Shown: positions 9,533 through 17,987 of the stretch, in pieces
Layout of the letters: the number at the start of each line of letters is the position of its first letter
Position numbering within the stretch: the first letter of the stretch is position 1
Assembly: GCF_019218885.1 (NCBI RefSeq)
Contig: NZ_JAHUWT010000002.1
Location: 62,001-126,000 of the forward strand
Length of the DNA stretch: 64,000 bases
From: Bordetella sp. BOR01
GTDB lineage: Bacteria; Pseudomonadota; Gammaproteobacteria; Burkholderiales; Burkholderiaceae_B
Direction of reading: 5' to 3'
Position numbers and translations under genes: made by a program
Notes under the pieces: model-generated
Seen by the model: the letters and a program-made list of their open reading frames with translations, nothing else
Database searches by the model: none
Told to the model about the DNA's origin: nothing

Positions 9533-11629
9533 ATGACCACCCTGATCTGCGACTGCAACCGCACCATGCCGCTGGCGCCCGATGAGCTGGGCCGCGCGCT
9601 GGGCGAACCGCTGGCGCCGCATTCGCTGCTGTGCCGCAGCCAGGCGGGCGACTTCCAGCAGGCCATCCGCGGCACCGACCCCGTGGTGGTGGCCTGTACG
9701 CAAGAACAACGCCTGTTCGGCGAACTGGGCCGCGCCACCGAAGGCGCCCTGGCGCCGGTGCGCTTCGTCAATATCCGTGAAACCGGCGGCTGGAGCCGCG
9801 ATGCCGCCCAGGCCATGCCCAAGCTGGCCGCCTTGCTGGCGGCCGCACACTTGCCCGACCCCGATCCGGTCGCCACGGTTACCTACCGCAGCGCGGGCCG
9901 GTTGCTGATCATCGGGCCGCTCGACCGTGCCGAACAGGCCGCCGCCTTGCTCGACGATGCTTTGCAGGTGACGTTGTTCGTGCAGGGCGAAGGCCGCGAC
10001 GGCGGAACGCAGGCGCGCCGCTATCCGGTACTGGCCGGCAAGCTCGAGCGCCTGCAGGGCCGGCTGGGGGCCTTCGAGCTGGCCTGGTCGCAGGACAACC
10101 CCATCGACCTGGACTTGTGCACCCGCTGCAATGCCTGCCTGGCCGCCTGTCCCGAAGGCGCCATCGGCTTGGACTACCAGGTGGATCCGGGGCGATGTAC
10201 CTCGCATCGCGATTGCGTGGCGTCCTGTACGGTGGCGGGCGCCATCGATTTCCAGCGCCCGCCCCGCCAGCACACCGAACAATACGACCTGGTGCTCGAC
10301 CTGGGCGCCACGCCGCAACTGCGCTGCCACGAACCGCCGCAGGGCTATTTCACCTGGGATGGCCGTGACCCGGGCATTTTGCTCAAGTTGCGCGACATGG
10401 TGGGCGAGTTCGAAAAACCCAGGTTCTTCGACTACAAGCAGTCGCTGTGCGCCCATAGCCGCAATGAAACCGTCGGTTGCCGTGCCTGTATCGATGTCTG
10501 CTCGGCCGAGGCCATCCGCAGCGACGCGCATCGCCAGCAGATCGTGGTCGACCCGCACCTGTGCGTCGGCTGTGGGGCCTGTACCACCGTGTGTCCCACC
10601 GGTGCCATGGCCTACACGTACCCGCGCAATCCCGACCAGGGCCGCAAACTGCGCACCTTGCTGTCCACCTATGCGCAGGCGGGCGGGCGCGATGCCGTGG
10701 TGCTGCTGCACAGCCAGCAGGGCGGCCAGCGGTTGGTGGAAACCCTGGGCCGTACCGCGCAACTGAAGCTGGCGCACGGCGTGCCCGCCAATGTGATTCC
10801 GGTGGCGTTGTGGCACACCGCCAGCCTGGGCGCCGACCTGTGGCTGGCCGCCGTGGCCTTCGGTGCGACCCAGGTGGCCGTACTGGTCACCGACGAAGAA
10901 GCGCCGCAGTATCTGGATGGGCTGGGGGCGCAAATGGAAACCGCCCAGGCCATCCTGAACGGGCTGGGCTACGAAGGCCAGCACCTGCGCTTGCTGCGCG
11001 CCGATACGGCCGAGGCGCTCGACACGCACCTGCAGCACATTGCGGCGCAGCATCCCCGGGTGCCAGCCCTGCCCGCGCGTTTCGCCGTGGCACCCGAAAA
11101 GCGCGCTACCTTGGCCTTGGCGCTGGACCACCTGGTGGCCCAGGCGCCCGGGCCGCTGCCGCCGGCCATTGCCCTGCCTGCCGGCGCGCCTGGCGCGGGG
11201 GCGCCGTTGGGCGCAGTAACGGTCGACCCCCAGGCCTGTACGCTCTGCATGAGCTGCGTCAGCGCCTGTCCGTCCAACGCGCTGCAAGACAACCCGCAAC
11301 TGCCGCAACTGCGCTTCATCGAAAAGAACTGCGTGCAATGCGGTTTGTGCGAAAAAACCTGCCCGGAAAACGCCATTCAATTGGTGCCGCGCCTGCTGCT
11401 GTCCGAGCGCCGCAAGGAAGCCGTGGTGCTCAATGAAACCCAGCCGTTCCATTGTGTGCGCTGCGGCAAGGCATTCGGTACCCAGAAAGGCATCGACGCC
11501 ATGCTGCACCGGCTGGGCGGCCACGCCATGTTCCAGGGCGCGGCGCTCGAACGCCTGAAGATGTGCGGCGACTGCCGCGTCATCGACCTGTATTCCTCGC
11601 CCCACGAAACTCGCATCACCGACCTATGA
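9533..11629 (+). CDS. Multi-cluster 4Fe-4S ferredoxin-like protein of the formate dehydrogenase locus
   Basis: The 698-residue protein carries at least six cysteine groups: CTRCNACLAACP near residue 196 with a partner group at about 220, CRACIDVC near 315, CVGCGACTTVCP near 344, CTLCMSCVSACP near 569, CVQCGLCEKTCP near 600, and a terminal CVRCG...CGDCR at about 641-680. The N-terminus (LICDCNRTM) and the segment around residue 400 (VVLLHSQQGGQRLVE) resemble redox relay subunits of the HdrA/MvhD type. No signal peptide, so it is cytoplasmic. Such proteins are linked to periplasmic formate dehydrogenase clusters in betaproteobacteria. Function is unproven: electron supply for cofactor maturation or an alternative electron outlet are both possible. 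Confidence 0.85.
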   Translation: MTTLICDCNRTMPLAPDELGRALGEPLAPHSLLCRSQAGDFQQAIRGTDPVVVACTQEQRLFGELGRATEGALAPVRFVNIRETGGWSRDAAQAMPKLAALLAAAHLPDPDPVATVTYRSAGRLLIIGPLDRAEQAAALLDDALQVTLFVQGEGRDGGTQARRYPVLAGKLERLQGRLGAFELAWSQDNPIDLDLCTRCNACLAACPEGAIGLDYQVDPGRCTSHRDCVASCTVAGAIDFQRPPRQHTEQYDLVLDLGATPQLRCHEPPQGYFTWDGRDPGILLKLRDMVGEFEKPRFFDYKQSLCAHSRNETVGCRACIDVCSAEAIRSDAHRQQIVVDPHLCVGCGACTTVCPTGAMAYTYPRNPDQGRKLRTLLSTYAQAGGRDAVVLLHSQQGGQRLVETLGRTAQLKLAHGVPANVIPVALWHTASLGADLWLAAVAFGATQVAVLVTDEEAPQYLDGLGAQMETAQAILNGLGYEGQHLRLLRADTAEALDTHLQHIAAQHPRVPALPARFAVAPEKRATLALALDHLVAQAPGPLPPAIALPAGAPGAGAPLGAVTVDPQACTLCMSCVSACPSNALQDNPQLPQLRFIEKNCVQCGLCEKTCPENAIQLVPRLLLSERRKEAVVLNETQPFHCVRCGKAFGTQKGIDAMLHRLGGHAMFQGAALERLKMCGDCRVIDLYSSPHETRITDL

Positions 11630-12246
11630 ATGCCACCGTGCCGCCCGCCGACATTGCCTCCACCGGTCTCGACGAAGACGCCGCACGGGCCGAAATCTAC
11701 GGCTTGCTGGCGCATCTGTTCTATGCGCCGCCGGCCGAACTGCTGGCACAGCTGTGCGATGCGCCGGCCGCCGCGCCCGGCAGCCTGCTGGAAGCGTCCT
11801 GGGACGCGCTGGCCGCCAGCGCGCGCGAATTGAGCGCGCCCGCCGTCCAGGTTGAATACGACGCCTTGTTCGGCGGCGTGGGCAAGCCCGAGGTCTATCT
11901 GTTCGGTTCGCACTACCTGGCGGGCTTCCTGAACGAGAAACCCCTGGTCCGGCTGCGCGATGACTTGTCCGCGCTGGGCCTGGCGCGCGACCCGGCAATG
12001 CCCGAAACCGAAGACCATATCGCCTACCTGTGCGTAGTCATGCGGCTGCTGATCGGCGGGCCGCATGCCCAGTCGGCCGACCTGGTGCGCCAGCGGGAGT
12101 TCTTTGGCGCGCATATCCAGCCCTGGGCGGCCGATTTGTGCGATGCAATCGTCGCCCAGCCGTCCGCCCGGTTCTACGCCCGCGTCGCCGATTTCACCCG
12201 TGATTTCGTCCAGGTCGAGGCGCAAGGCTTCGACATGCTTCCCTGA
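11626..12246 (+). CDS. TorD/DmsD-family molybdoenzyme chaperone
   Basis: A 206-residue all-alpha chaperone. The N-terminal RAEIYGLLAHLFYAPP and central VEYDALFGGVGKPEVYLFGSH are the TorD-family features; ETEDHIAYLCVVMRLL is the E-x-x-D-H motif region. Such proteins bind the TAT signal of a specific molybdoenzyme and hold it until cofactor insertion. Its start overlaps the ferredoxin stop (ATGA). The likely client is the formate dehydrogenase alpha subunit encoded about 330 bases downstream, which has a twin-arginine leader. Confidence 0.9.
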   Translation: MNATVPPADIASTGLDEDAARAEIYGLLAHLFYAPPAELLAQLCDAPAAAPGSLLEASWDALAASARELSAPAVQVEYDALFGGVGKPEVYLFGSHYLAGFLNEKPLVRLRDDLSALGLARDPAMPETEDHIAYLCVVMRLLIGGPHAQSADLVRQREFFGAHIQPWAADLCDAIVAQPSARFYARVADFTRDFVQVEAQGFDMLP

Positions 12247-12355
12247 TCAGGCGCAATCCCCCGGGCGTTTGTAAAAATTCGGGGACATTGCCCGAAGTCA
12301 AGTGTGGGGGTACAGTATGCAAAGCATTTCATATCTGGCTGCCCAGGAGACGGAC

Positions 12356-12568
12356 ATGCCCAAGACAAACACAAATCCTCGACTCTCGCGCCGGGTATTC
12401 TTGGCCGGTGCCGCCAGTGCGGGCGCCGCGGCCGTAGGCGCGGCCGCCTTGCCGGGGGCTGTTCCTCAGCCGCAGTCTGCCGCCGTTACCCCTGCCCCGC
12501 CCGAGCGGGGCGGGGGTTATCGCCTTAGCGAACACGTCAAGCGGTACTACAAGACCACTCTCGTCTGA
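12356..12568 (+). CDS. Small twin-arginine peptide of the formate dehydrogenase region
   Basis: A 70-residue protein with an N-terminal twin-arginine signal (RLSRRVFLAGAASAGAAAVG) and a short tail ending GYRLSEHVKRYYKTTLV. It matches the family called formate dehydrogenase region TAT target, found just before the alpha-subunit gene. AGGAG lies 8 bases before the ATG at 12356; an earlier in-frame ATG (12317) would put extra residues before the TAT motif. The C-terminal HVKRYYKT tail is the conserved part. Its function is unknown; it may be an accessory subunit exported with the enzyme. Confidence 0.85.
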   Translation: MPKTNTNPRLSRRVFLAGAASAGAAAVGAAALPGAVPQPQSAAVTPAPPERGGGYRLSEHVKRYYKTTLV

Positions 12569-12579
12569 CGGAGCCCGGC

Positions 12580-15546
12580 ATGCTGCTTACCAAAAAAACC
12601 GGTGCCGCGCGCGACATCGCGGCCGAATCCAACTTCGTGCAAAGCCTGCGGCGCGGCATGTCGCAGGCCCTGCCCACCATGGACCGCCGCACGTTCTTGC
12701 GCCGTTCCGGCGTAGGCGTGGGGGCTGGCCTGGCCGCCGCGCCGCTGGCGCTGGTCAAGCAGGCCCAGGCGGCCGACGAACGCAAGATCGCCATCGGCGA
12801 CACCAAGACCACCGTCCATCGCACGGTCTGTACCCACTGTTCGGTGGGCTGTGCCATCGACGCCGTCGTCGAGAACGGCGTCTGGGTTCGCCAAGAGCCG
12901 GTTTTCGATTCGCCCATCAACCTGGGCGCGCATTGCGCCAAGGGCGCCGCGGTACGCGAGCACGGGCACGGCGAACACCGCCTGCGCTATCCCATGAAGC
13001 TGGTCAACGGCAAATACCAGCGCATCAGCTGGGACACCGCCCTGAACGAGATCAGCGCCCAACTGATGCAGTTGCGCAAGGAAAGCGGACCCGATTCCAT
13101 CTACTGGATCGGCTCTTCCAAGCACAGCAACGAACAGTCGTACCTGATGCGCAAGTTCGTCAGCTATTGGGGCAGCAACAACTGCGACCACCAGGCGCGC
13201 ATCTGCCATTCCACCACGGTGGCCGGCGTGGCGAACACCTGGGGCTACGGCGCCATGACCAACTCGTACAACGACATGCAGAATGCCAAGGTCGCCTTGT
13301 ACATCGGGTCCAACGCCGCCGAAGCCCACCCGGTCTCGATGCTGCACATGCTGCATGCCAAGGAAACCGGCTGCAAGATGATCGTGGTCGATCCGCGTTT
13401 CACGCGTACCGCCGCCAAGGCCGACCAGCACATCCGCATTCGGTCCGGCTCCGATATTCCGTTCCTGTTCGGCCTGCTGTATCACATCTTCAAGAATGGC
13501 TGGGAAGACCAGGCCTACATCGATGCGCGTGTCTACGGCATGGACGAGGTCAAGGCCGATGTGCTGGCCAAATGGACTCCCGACAAGGTGGAAGAAGCCT
13601 GTGGCGTCGACGAGGCCACCGTCTACGGCGTAGCCAAGACCATGCACGAAAACCGCCCCGGCACGCTGGTGTGGTGCATGGGCCAGACCCAGCACTCCAT
13701 CGGCAATGCCATGGTGCGCGCGTCCTGTATCGTGCAGTTGGCGCTGGGCAACATCGGCATCTCGGGCGGCGGGGCCAATATCTTCCGCGGCCACGACAAC
13801 GTGCAGGGTGCCACCGACATTGGCCCCAACCCCGATTCGCTGCCCGGCTACTACGGCCTGACCGAGGGTTCGTGGAAGCACTTCGCCCAGGCCTGGGGCG
13901 TCGACTACGAATGGATCAAAAGCCGCTACGCCTCGCCCACCCTGATGACCAAGCCCGGCATCACGGTGTCGCGCTGGATCGACGGCGTGCTCGAAGACCC
14001 CGATGTCATCGACCAGCCCACCAACCTGCGGGCGGTGTTCTATTGGGGCCATGCGCCCAACTCGCAGACGCGCGGGTTGGAAATGAAGCGCGCCATGGAC
14101 AAGCTCGACCTGCTGGTGGTGGTCGATCCGTACCCGTCGGCCACGGCGGCCATGGCCGCCATGCCGGGCAAGGCCGAAGACCTGAATCCCAAGCGGGCCG
14201 TCTACTTGCTGCCGGCCGCCACGCAGTTCGAGACCAGCGGGTCCTGTACGGCGTCCAATCGGTCGCTGCAGTGGCGCGAGAGAGTCATCGAGCCGCTGTG
14301 GGAAAGCCGCACCGATCAGATGATCATGTATCAGTTGGCCGACAAGCTGGGTTTCGGCAAAGAGTTCGTCAAGAACTACAAGATGCAGAAGGTCAAGGGC
14401 ATGGACGAGCCCGTCATCGAAGACGTGCTGCGCGAAGTCAACGGTTCATGCTGGACCATCGGCTATACCGGCCAAAGCCCCGAACGGCTGAAGGCCCACA
14501 TGCGCAATATGCATGTGTTCGACGTCAGGACCTTGCGTGCCAAGGGCGGCAAAGACGCCGAGACCGGCTACGACCTGACCGGCGACTACTTCGGATTGCC
14601 GTGGCCGTGCTGGGGCACGCCAGAGCTCAAGCACCCGGGTACGGCCAACCTGTACGACACCAGCCTGCACGTCATGAATGGCGGCGGTAATTTCCGCGCC
14701 AATTTCGGCGTCGAGCGCAACGGCGTCAACCTGCTGGCCGAAGATGGCTCGCATTCCAAGGGTGCCGCCCTGACCACCGGCTATCCGGAATTCGACCACG
14801 TGCTGCTCAAGAAGCTCGGCTGGTGGAATGACCTGACCGATGCCGAAAAGGCCGCGGCCGAAGGCAAGAACTGGAAAACCGATTCCTCGGGCGGCATCAT
14901 CCGCGTGGTCATGAAGACCTACGGCTGCTATCCGTTCGGCAACGCCAAGGCGCGCGCCCTGGTGTGGAACTTCCCCGATGCCATTCCCCAGCATCGCGAG
15001 CCCATCTACGGCACGCGTCCCGACCTGGTTGCCAAGTACCCCTCGCACGACGATCTCAAGAATTTCTGGCGCCTGCCCACGCTGTACAAGTCGCTGCAGC
15101 AGAAGAACGTGGCCGACAGGTTGTACGAGAAATTCCCCATCATCCTCACTTCGGGACGCCTGGTCGAATACGAGGGCGGCGGCGACGAAACCCGCTCGAA
15201 TCCCTGGCTGGCCGAGCTGCAGCAGGAATGCTTCGTCGAGATCAACCCCAAGGCGGCCGCCGATCGCGGCATCCGCAACGGCGACCGGGTGTGGGTGTCC
15301 ACGCCCACCGGCGCGCGCCTGAACGTACAGGCGATGGTTACCGAGCGGGTGGGGCCCGACACGGCGTTCATCCCGTTCCACTTTGCAGGGCACTGGCAGG
15401 GGGCCGACCTGCTGTCCAGCTACCCCGAAGGCGCGGCACCCATCGTGCGCGGCGAGGCGGTCAATACCGGTACGACCTACGGCTATGACTCCGTCACGAT
15501 GATGCAGGAAACCAAAACCACGATCTGCAACATCGCGAAAGCCTAG
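12580..15546 (+). CDS. fdhA: Formate dehydrogenase alpha (catalytic) subunit, Cys type
   Basis: The 988-residue molybdopterin oxidoreductase oxidises formate to CO2 in the periplasm. A TAT motif DRRTFLRR lies at residues 35-42. The [4Fe-4S] ligands are C84, C87, C91 and C119. The active-site stretch is DHQARICHSTT with Cys209 (TGC at 13204) where E. coli FdnG has selenocysteine, followed by His210. Downstream are DHQ/NAAEAHP and the C-terminal MGD-binding domain (RNGDRVWVSTPTG). It starts 11 bases after the small TAT peptide, and the beta subunit follows after 9 bases. Tungsten rather than molybdenum is possible given the adjacent Tup importer. Confidence 0.96.
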   Translation: MLLTKKTGAARDIAAESNFVQSLRRGMSQALPTMDRRTFLRRSGVGVGAGLAAAPLALVKQAQAADERKIAIGDTKTTVHRTVCTHCSVGCAIDAVVENGVWVRQEPVFDSPINLGAHCAKGAAVREHGHGEHRLRYPMKLVNGKYQRISWDTALNEISAQLMQLRKESGPDSIYWIGSSKHSNEQSYLMRKFVSYWGSNNCDHQARICHSTTVAGVANTWGYGAMTNSYNDMQNAKVALYIGSNAAEAHPVSMLHMLHAKETGCKMIVVDPRFTRTAAKADQHIRIRSGSDIPFLFGLLYHIFKNGWEDQAYIDARVYGMDEVKADVLAKWTPDKVEEACGVDEATVYGVAKTMHENRPGTLVWCMGQTQHSIGNAMVRASCIVQLALGNIGISGGGANIFRGHDNVQGATDIGPNPDSLPGYYGLTEGSWKHFAQAWGVDYEWIKSRYASPTLMTKPGITVSRWIDGVLEDPDVIDQPTNLRAVFYWGHAPNSQTRGLEMKRAMDKLDLLVVVDPYPSATAAMAAMPGKAEDLNPKRAVYLLPAATQFETSGSCTASNRSLQWRERVIEPLWESRTDQMIMYQLADKLGFGKEFVKNYKMQKVKGMDEPVIEDVLREVNGSCWTIGYTGQSPERLKAHMRNMHVFDVRTLRAKGGKDAETGYDLTGDYFGLPWPCWGTPELKHPGTANLYDTSLHVMNGGGNFRANFGVERNGVNLLAEDGSHSKGAALTTGYPEFDHVLLKKLGWWNDLTDAEKAAAEGKNWKTDSSGGIIRVVMKTYGCYPFGNAKARALVWNFPDAIPQHREPIYGTRPDLVAKYPSHDDLKNFWRLPTLYKSLQQKNVADRLYEKFPIILTSGRLVEYEGGGDETRSNPWLAELQQECFVEINPKAAADRGIRNGDRVWVSTPTGARLNVQAMVTERVGPDTAFIPFHFAGHWQGADLLSSYPEGAAPIVRGEAVNTGTTYGYDSVTMMQETKTTICNIAKA

Positions 15547-15555
15547 GAGATCACC

Positions 15556-16191
15556 ATGGCAAGAATGAAATTCGTTTGTGATGCAGAGCGCTGTATCGAG
15601 TGCAATAGCTGTGTCACCGCCTGCAAGAACGAACACGAGATTCCCTGGGGGGTGAATCGTCGCCGCGTCGTCACGCTGAACGATGGCGTACCGGGCGAAC
15701 GATCCATCTCGGTGGCCTGTATGCACTGCAGCGATGCTCCCTGCATGGCGGTCTGTCCGGTGAACTGTTTCTACCGCACCGACGAAGGCGTGGTGCTGCA
15801 CAACAAAGACACCTGTATCGGCTGCGGTTATTGCTCGTATGCCTGTCCGTTCGGCGCGCCGCAGTTCCCGTCGCAGGGTACGTTCGGCGTGCGCGGCAAA
15901 ATGGACAAGTGCACGTTCTGTGCCGGCGGCCCGGAAGAACACGGCAGTGCCGCCGAGTTTGAAAAATACGGCCGCAACCGGCTGGCTGAAGGCAAGCTGC
16001 CGGCCTGTGCCGAGATGTGCTCGACCAAGGCGCTCTTGGCCGGCGACGGCGATGTGGTGGCCGACATCTTTCGCACGCGGGTGGCACATCGCGGCAAGGG
16101 CGCCGAAGTGTGGGGCTGGGGCACGGCCTACGGGTCGCAGCAAGCCGGGCAGCCGCCCCAGAAACCGGCCGACACGAAGGAAAAATCATGA
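15556..16191 (+). CDS. fdhB: Formate dehydrogenase beta subunit, four-cluster ferredoxin
   Basis: The 211-residue electron-transfer subunit has four cysteine clusters: CIECNSCVTACKNEHE, CMHCSDAPCMAVCPVNC, CIGCGYCSYACPFGAPQ and the split CTFC...CAEMC group. This matches the FDH3-type beta subunit, which takes electrons from the alpha subunit and hands them to the cytochrome b gamma subunit. No TAT signal is visible, so it is probably exported by hitch-hiking with alpha. The C-terminus (GSQQAGQPPQKPADTKEKS) is a hydrophilic tail. AGGAG precedes the ATG, and its stop overlaps the next gene by 4 bases. Confidence 0.95.
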   Translation: MARMKFVCDAERCIECNSCVTACKNEHEIPWGVNRRRVVTLNDGVPGERSISVACMHCSDAPCMAVCPVNCFYRTDEGVVLHNKDTCIGCGYCSYACPFGAPQFPSQGTFGVRGKMDKCTFCAGGPEEHGSAAEFEKYGRNRLAEGKLPACAEMCSTKALLAGDGDVVADIFRTRVAHRGKGAEVWGWGTAYGSQQAGQPPQKPADTKEKS

Positions 16192-16412
16192 TCGCGCGCA
16201 TCGTCTTCGCGGCGGTACTGGTGCTGGGCCTGACGGCTTGTTCCGAGCCCTCGCAAGAATTGCATTCCGGCCGCGACACCGGCACGCCCGCGTATATGGG
16301 CACGGGCAGCAATTTCGTTGCGCCCGGCTGGACGCAGGGCGACAGGGCCAGTTGGGTGCGCCAGCTTAACGTGCGCACCCAGCGCGGGCAAAACGATTAC
16401 ACCCGGATATAG
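16188..16412 (+). CDS. Small lipoprotein inside the formate dehydrogenase operon
   Basis: A 74-residue protein with a lipoprotein signal peptide (MIARIVFAAVLVLGLTAC), the lipobox Cys being residue 18. The mature part is about 56 residues with an SNFVAPGWTQGDRASWVRQL segment. It overlaps the beta-subunit stop (ATGA) and is followed after 13 bases by the gamma subunit, so it belongs to the structural operon. I do not recognise a family. It may be a periplasmic accessory subunit anchored near the complex. Confidence 0.75.
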   Translation: MIARIVFAAVLVLGLTACSEPSQELHSGRDTGTPAYMGTGSNFVAPGWTQGDRASWVRQLNVRTQRGQNDYTRI

Positions 16413-16425
16413 GCCGGAGGCAGCC

Positions 16426-17586
16426 ATGGTACGGTCATTCTTCGCGGCACTCTTGGTTGGCATCTTGATGTCGGTGCCGGTGGCGGCGCAGAATACCGCG
16501 CCGGCCGACGGCGGCCTGGGCGGCATCAAGGACGCCAATATTTTCGAAGTCCGGCCGGATGCCAACGAACAGCCCGGCTACGCAGAGCAGACCAATGCGC
16601 AGCGCGCCAAGGTCCAGCCGGGCAACAACGCGCCGATGTGGCGCCAGGTCAATTCCGGCGAGCCGGGCTTTACCAGCCTGCCGGCCAGCCAGGCGCCCGA
16701 GGCCGGCATCCTGATCCAGCGCTTCGTGCAGTATCCGGGGTCCGCGTACACCACGGCCGGCGAAGCCTGGCGCCAAGTGCGCAACCATTGGCTCATTCCC
16801 TATGGCGGCGGCTTGTTGCTGATCGTGCTGGTGGCCATCGCGCTGTTCTATCTGGCCAAGGGGGCCATCAAGGTCCATGGCGCCGAGACCGGGCGCAAGA
16901 TCGAGCGCTTCACCTATTTCGAGCGCGCGGCCCATTGGGTCAATGCCACGGCTTTCGTCATTTTGGCCCTATCGGGCATTGTGATGGCCTTTGGCAAGTT
17001 CTTCTTGCTGCCCCTGGTGGGCAGTGCCATCTTCGGCTGGCTGACCTGGGTGCTCAAGACCGTCCACAACTTCGTGGGCCCGGTTTTCGCCGTATCGCTG
17101 GCGGTGATATTGATCACTTTCGCCAAAGACAATCTGTTCAAGCGCTACGACCTGGATTGGCTGCGCAAGGGCGGCGGGCTGCTGCGCGTCACGCATGTGT
17201 CTTCCGGCCGTTTCAATGCCGGCGAAAAAATCATGTTCTGGGTCGGCATGCTGCTGCTGGGCCTGATCGCCGTGGCGTCGGGGCTGTTCCTCGATCGCGT
17301 GATCCCGGGCGCCATGGTCTACACCCGTGGCAACATGCAGATTGCCCACATGATCCACGCCGTGTCGGTCATCTTGATGATGTGCATGCTGATGGGGCAC
17401 ATCTACCTGGGCACCATCGGCATGAAAGGTGCCTTCAAAGCCATGAAGACCGGCTATGTCGACGAGGCCTGGGCGCGCGAGCACCACGACGTGTGGTACG
17501 ACGACATCAAGTCGGGCAAGATTCCCGCCCAGCGTACGCCCGACAAGGCGGCAAAAGGGCGCGGCACGCGTCCGGCTGGCGCCTGA
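16426..17586 (+). CDS. fdhC: Formate dehydrogenase gamma subunit, cytochrome b556
   Basis: A 386-residue membrane subunit that passes electrons from the beta subunit to quinone. It has an N-terminal signal (ending VPVAAQ), an unusually long periplasmic segment of about 100 residues, then a membrane helix around 127-147 and the conserved cytochrome b core beginning IERFTYFERAAHWVNA with heme-ligand histidines (AAHW, KTVHN, AHMIHA, MGHIYLG). The C-terminus is Lys/Arg-rich and cytoplasmic. I use the ATG at 16426, which has GGAGG upstream. The long N-terminal extension is typical of the FDH3-type gamma subunits rather than E. coli FdnI. Confidence 0.94.
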   Translation: MVRSFFAALLVGILMSVPVAAQNTAPADGGLGGIKDANIFEVRPDANEQPGYAEQTNAQRAKVQPGNNAPMWRQVNSGEPGFTSLPASQAPEAGILIQRFVQYPGSAYTTAGEAWRQVRNHWLIPYGGGLLLIVLVAIALFYLAKGAIKVHGAETGRKIERFTYFERAAHWVNATAFVILALSGIVMAFGKFFLLPLVGSAIFGWLTWVLKTVHNFVGPVFAVSLAVILITFAKDNLFKRYDLDWLRKGGGLLRVTHVSSGRFNAGEKIMFWVGMLLLGLIAVASGLFLDRVIPGAMVYTRGNMQIAHMIHAVSVILMMCMLMGHIYLGTIGMKGAFKAMKTGYVDEAWAREHHDVWYDDIKSGKIPAQRTPDKAAKGRGTRPAGA

Positions 17587-17609
17587 CCCGCGCACCGAAG
17601 GAGCACGCC

Positions 17610-17987
17610 ATGAAGATTCTTGCCATCCTGTCGTTGGCCTTGTTTGCCGCCGGCGCCCACGCCGCGCTGCCCGAACCCGATGCCGCCGCCCAGGCCAAGG
17701 CGGCCGAAGCCAAGGCCAAGACCGCCTGGACGGCCCAGGTTGCCGCCTTCCAGCTATGCAGCGTCCAGGACCGGGTCGCCGCCGCTTTCTTCGAAAGCGC
17801 CAGGGCCGCGGGCCGCACGCCGGCGCCGCCGATCCCCACGCCGGAATGCCAGGATCCCGGCCCATTCGCGTATGCGCCCGTCGCCGACCAGTCGCGCGAG
17901 GACTCAGGCGCGCACTCGCCTGCCGAGACCGCCAGCCAGCCCCCCAGCTCGGCGCAGCCCGAAGCCGACAAGAAGCCCGCCAAGTGA
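17610..17987 (+). CDS. Exported hypothetical protein of the formate dehydrogenase operon
   Basis: A 125-residue protein with a Sec signal (MKILAILSLALFAAGAHA). The mature region is Ala/Lys-rich at first (DAAAQAKAAEAKAKTAW), contains two cysteines (LCSVQDR and PECQDPG) that could form a disulfide, and ends in a Pro/Ser/Lys-rich tail. AAGGAG precedes the ATG. It lies between the gamma subunit and fdhD, whose GTG start overlaps its stop, so it is part of the operon. No function can be assigned. Confidence 0.75.
   Translation: MKILAILSLALFAAGAHAALPEPDAAAQAKAAEAKAKTAWTAQVAAFQLCSVQDRVAAAFFESARAAGRTPAPPIPTPECQDPGPFAYAPVADQSREDSGAHSPAETASQPPSSAQPEADKKPAK

Noticed and set aside
9470-11605. A 711-codon open frame antisense to the poly-ferredoxin gene.
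   Set aside because: The sense strand carries six conserved Cys clusters; the antisense product is His/Gln/Arg-rich without motifs.
13204-13206. Possible selenocysteine codon in formate dehydrogenase.
   Set aside because: The codon at the active-site position is TGC (Cys), not TGA, so this is a Cys-type enzyme and no SECIS element is needed.
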